The translations under genes and the position numbers were made by a program. Below, in pieces: positions 6,813 to 7,424 of a stretch of DNA of 7,424 bases. The notes under the pieces were generated by a model. That model saw nothing but the letters and a program-made list of their open reading frames with translations. It made no database searches and was not told where the DNA came from. This stretch comes from an archaeon CG07_land_8_20_14_0_80_38_8 (GTDB lineage: Archaea > Nanobdellota > Nanobdellia > Tiddalikarchaeales > Tiddalikarchaeaceae): positions 1-7,424 of the forward strand of contig PEWF01000008.1 of the NCBI GenBank assembly GCA_002779595.1. Direction: 5' to 3'. Each line of letters opens with the position of its first letter. Position 1 is the first letter of the stretch.

Positions 6813-7424
6813 GCATTTTAGAATCATTCGTTTCAAAAATATTCCTCATAGTATTTGGATTAATAGTAATAGTTGCATTAGTAGTGGTGCTTAACAAAGT
6901 TACCACCCCAACCTGCTCTCCTGCGAAACTATTTGACAAGACAGGGATTGTAGGATTCGGAGGCTCATTCATAAACAGCATATATGACGGCGTGTGCTCT
7001 GCAGTCCTTAACGCTAATGATGCAGTTTGGGGTGCTTACTCAAAAATGCTGTTATCACTTTTAGGGCAAAGGGCTAATGTTGCAGCAATAGGCGCTGACT
7101 TGTGGGGGATGGGCGAATTCTTCTGCCAGTCCCACTCAAATTTTGAATACGCAACAGGGCCTGAAGGCTCGGCAATAACAAGCACTGAAGATTTCAAGGA
7201 ATTATTCGCTTACGAAGTTGAAAGGTGCTGGACAATGTTCGAAGGAATAACCACTGAACCATTGGAAAACCGGAACCCCTTGGGAAAGCACGTAAGTTTT
7301 GACTGCGCTGAAATAATTTACGACTTCACAGGCGGCGAAAGCAATGATTACGTGACAATGGCAGAATTATACTCAAAATTATCCTATTTGAATGACTGCG
7401 GAAGGGAATACAATGCTCCGTGCA
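6809..7424 (+). CDS. Membrane-anchored Cys-rich protein, paralogue of the preceding gene, 3'-partial
   Basis: 205 residues visible; the frame is open to the window end, so the C-terminus is missing. The ATG overlaps the upstream TGA (ATGA) and has a strong GGTGAT site. An N-terminal hydrophobic helix (about 10-28) follows a short MSILESFVSK head; there is no class III QxSxE. Cys are at 36, 63, 106, 140, 166, 197 and 205. C63 (DGVCSA), C106, C140 (VERCW) and C166 (CAEIIYD) line up with C39 (DAFCSS), C74, C97 (VDCF) and C117 (CSAIIYD) of the preceding protein, with longer loops here. After C166 both proteins have a matching helix (MAELYSKL here, LMKIYSLM there). The two genes therefore look like an ancient tandem duplication. 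A probable amphipathic helix follows C63. Function is unknown. Whether a CX3C array exists further on cannot be seen. Confidence 0.8.
   Translation, partial: MSILESFVSKIFLIVFGLIVIVALVVVLNKVTTPTCSPAKLFDKTGIVGFGGSFINSIYDGVCSAVLNANDAVWGAYSKMLLSLLGQRANVAAIGADLWGMGEFFCQSHSNFEYATGPEGSAITSTEDFKELFAYEVERCWTMFEGITTEPLENRNPLGKHVSFDCAEIIYDFTGGESNDYVTMAELYSKLSYLNDCGREYNAPC

Overview
The window looks archaeal. It is one uninterrupted plus-strand operon, cut at both ends, for a type IV filament (archaeal pilus or archaellum-like) assembly machine and a set of unusual surface proteins. The archaeal reading rests on four things: a FlaI/KlbA-type secretion ATPase, a nine-helix ArlJ/FlaJ-like platform protein, a class III (QxSxE) prepilin leader, and GGTG/GGTGAT/GGAG ribosome-binding sites matching the archaeal 16S tail. 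The style (tight overlaps, very AT-biased Leu/Ile codons, the ATPase sub-type) would suit a DPANN archaeon, but I cannot fix the phylum from this sequence.

Layout: (1) 2-1309, motor ATPase lacking its N-terminus. (2) 1299-3344, polytopic platform protein with two T2SSF-like cytoplasmic halves. (3) 3346-5373, a large 675-residue prepilin-like protein with about 30 cysteines and ten N-glycosylation sequons. (4) 5374-5526, a 50-residue single-helix membrane protein. (5) 5523-6812, a 429-residue membrane-anchored Cys-rich protein with a CX3C array. (6) 6809-7424, a related Cys-rich membrane-anchored protein, cut by the window end. Junctions are -11, +1, 0, -4 and -4 nt, so there is no room for internal promoters or terminators and all six genes are probably cotranscribed and translationally coupled. 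No intergenic stretch exceeds one base. I see no RNA genes, mobile elements or CRISPR.

Working model (inference): the ATPase and platform pull class III pilin-like subunits from the membrane into a filament or pseudopilus-like complex. The 675-residue protein is a candidate tip, adhesin or minor pilin. The two paralogous Cys-rich anchored proteins and the small helix protein are candidate accessory or envelope-spanning parts. The two cytoplasmic-machine proteins have one cysteine each, while the surface candidates are packed with them, which suggests a disulfide-stabilised exterior. I do not recognise the last three genes as members of any named family; they are the best candidates for something undescribed.
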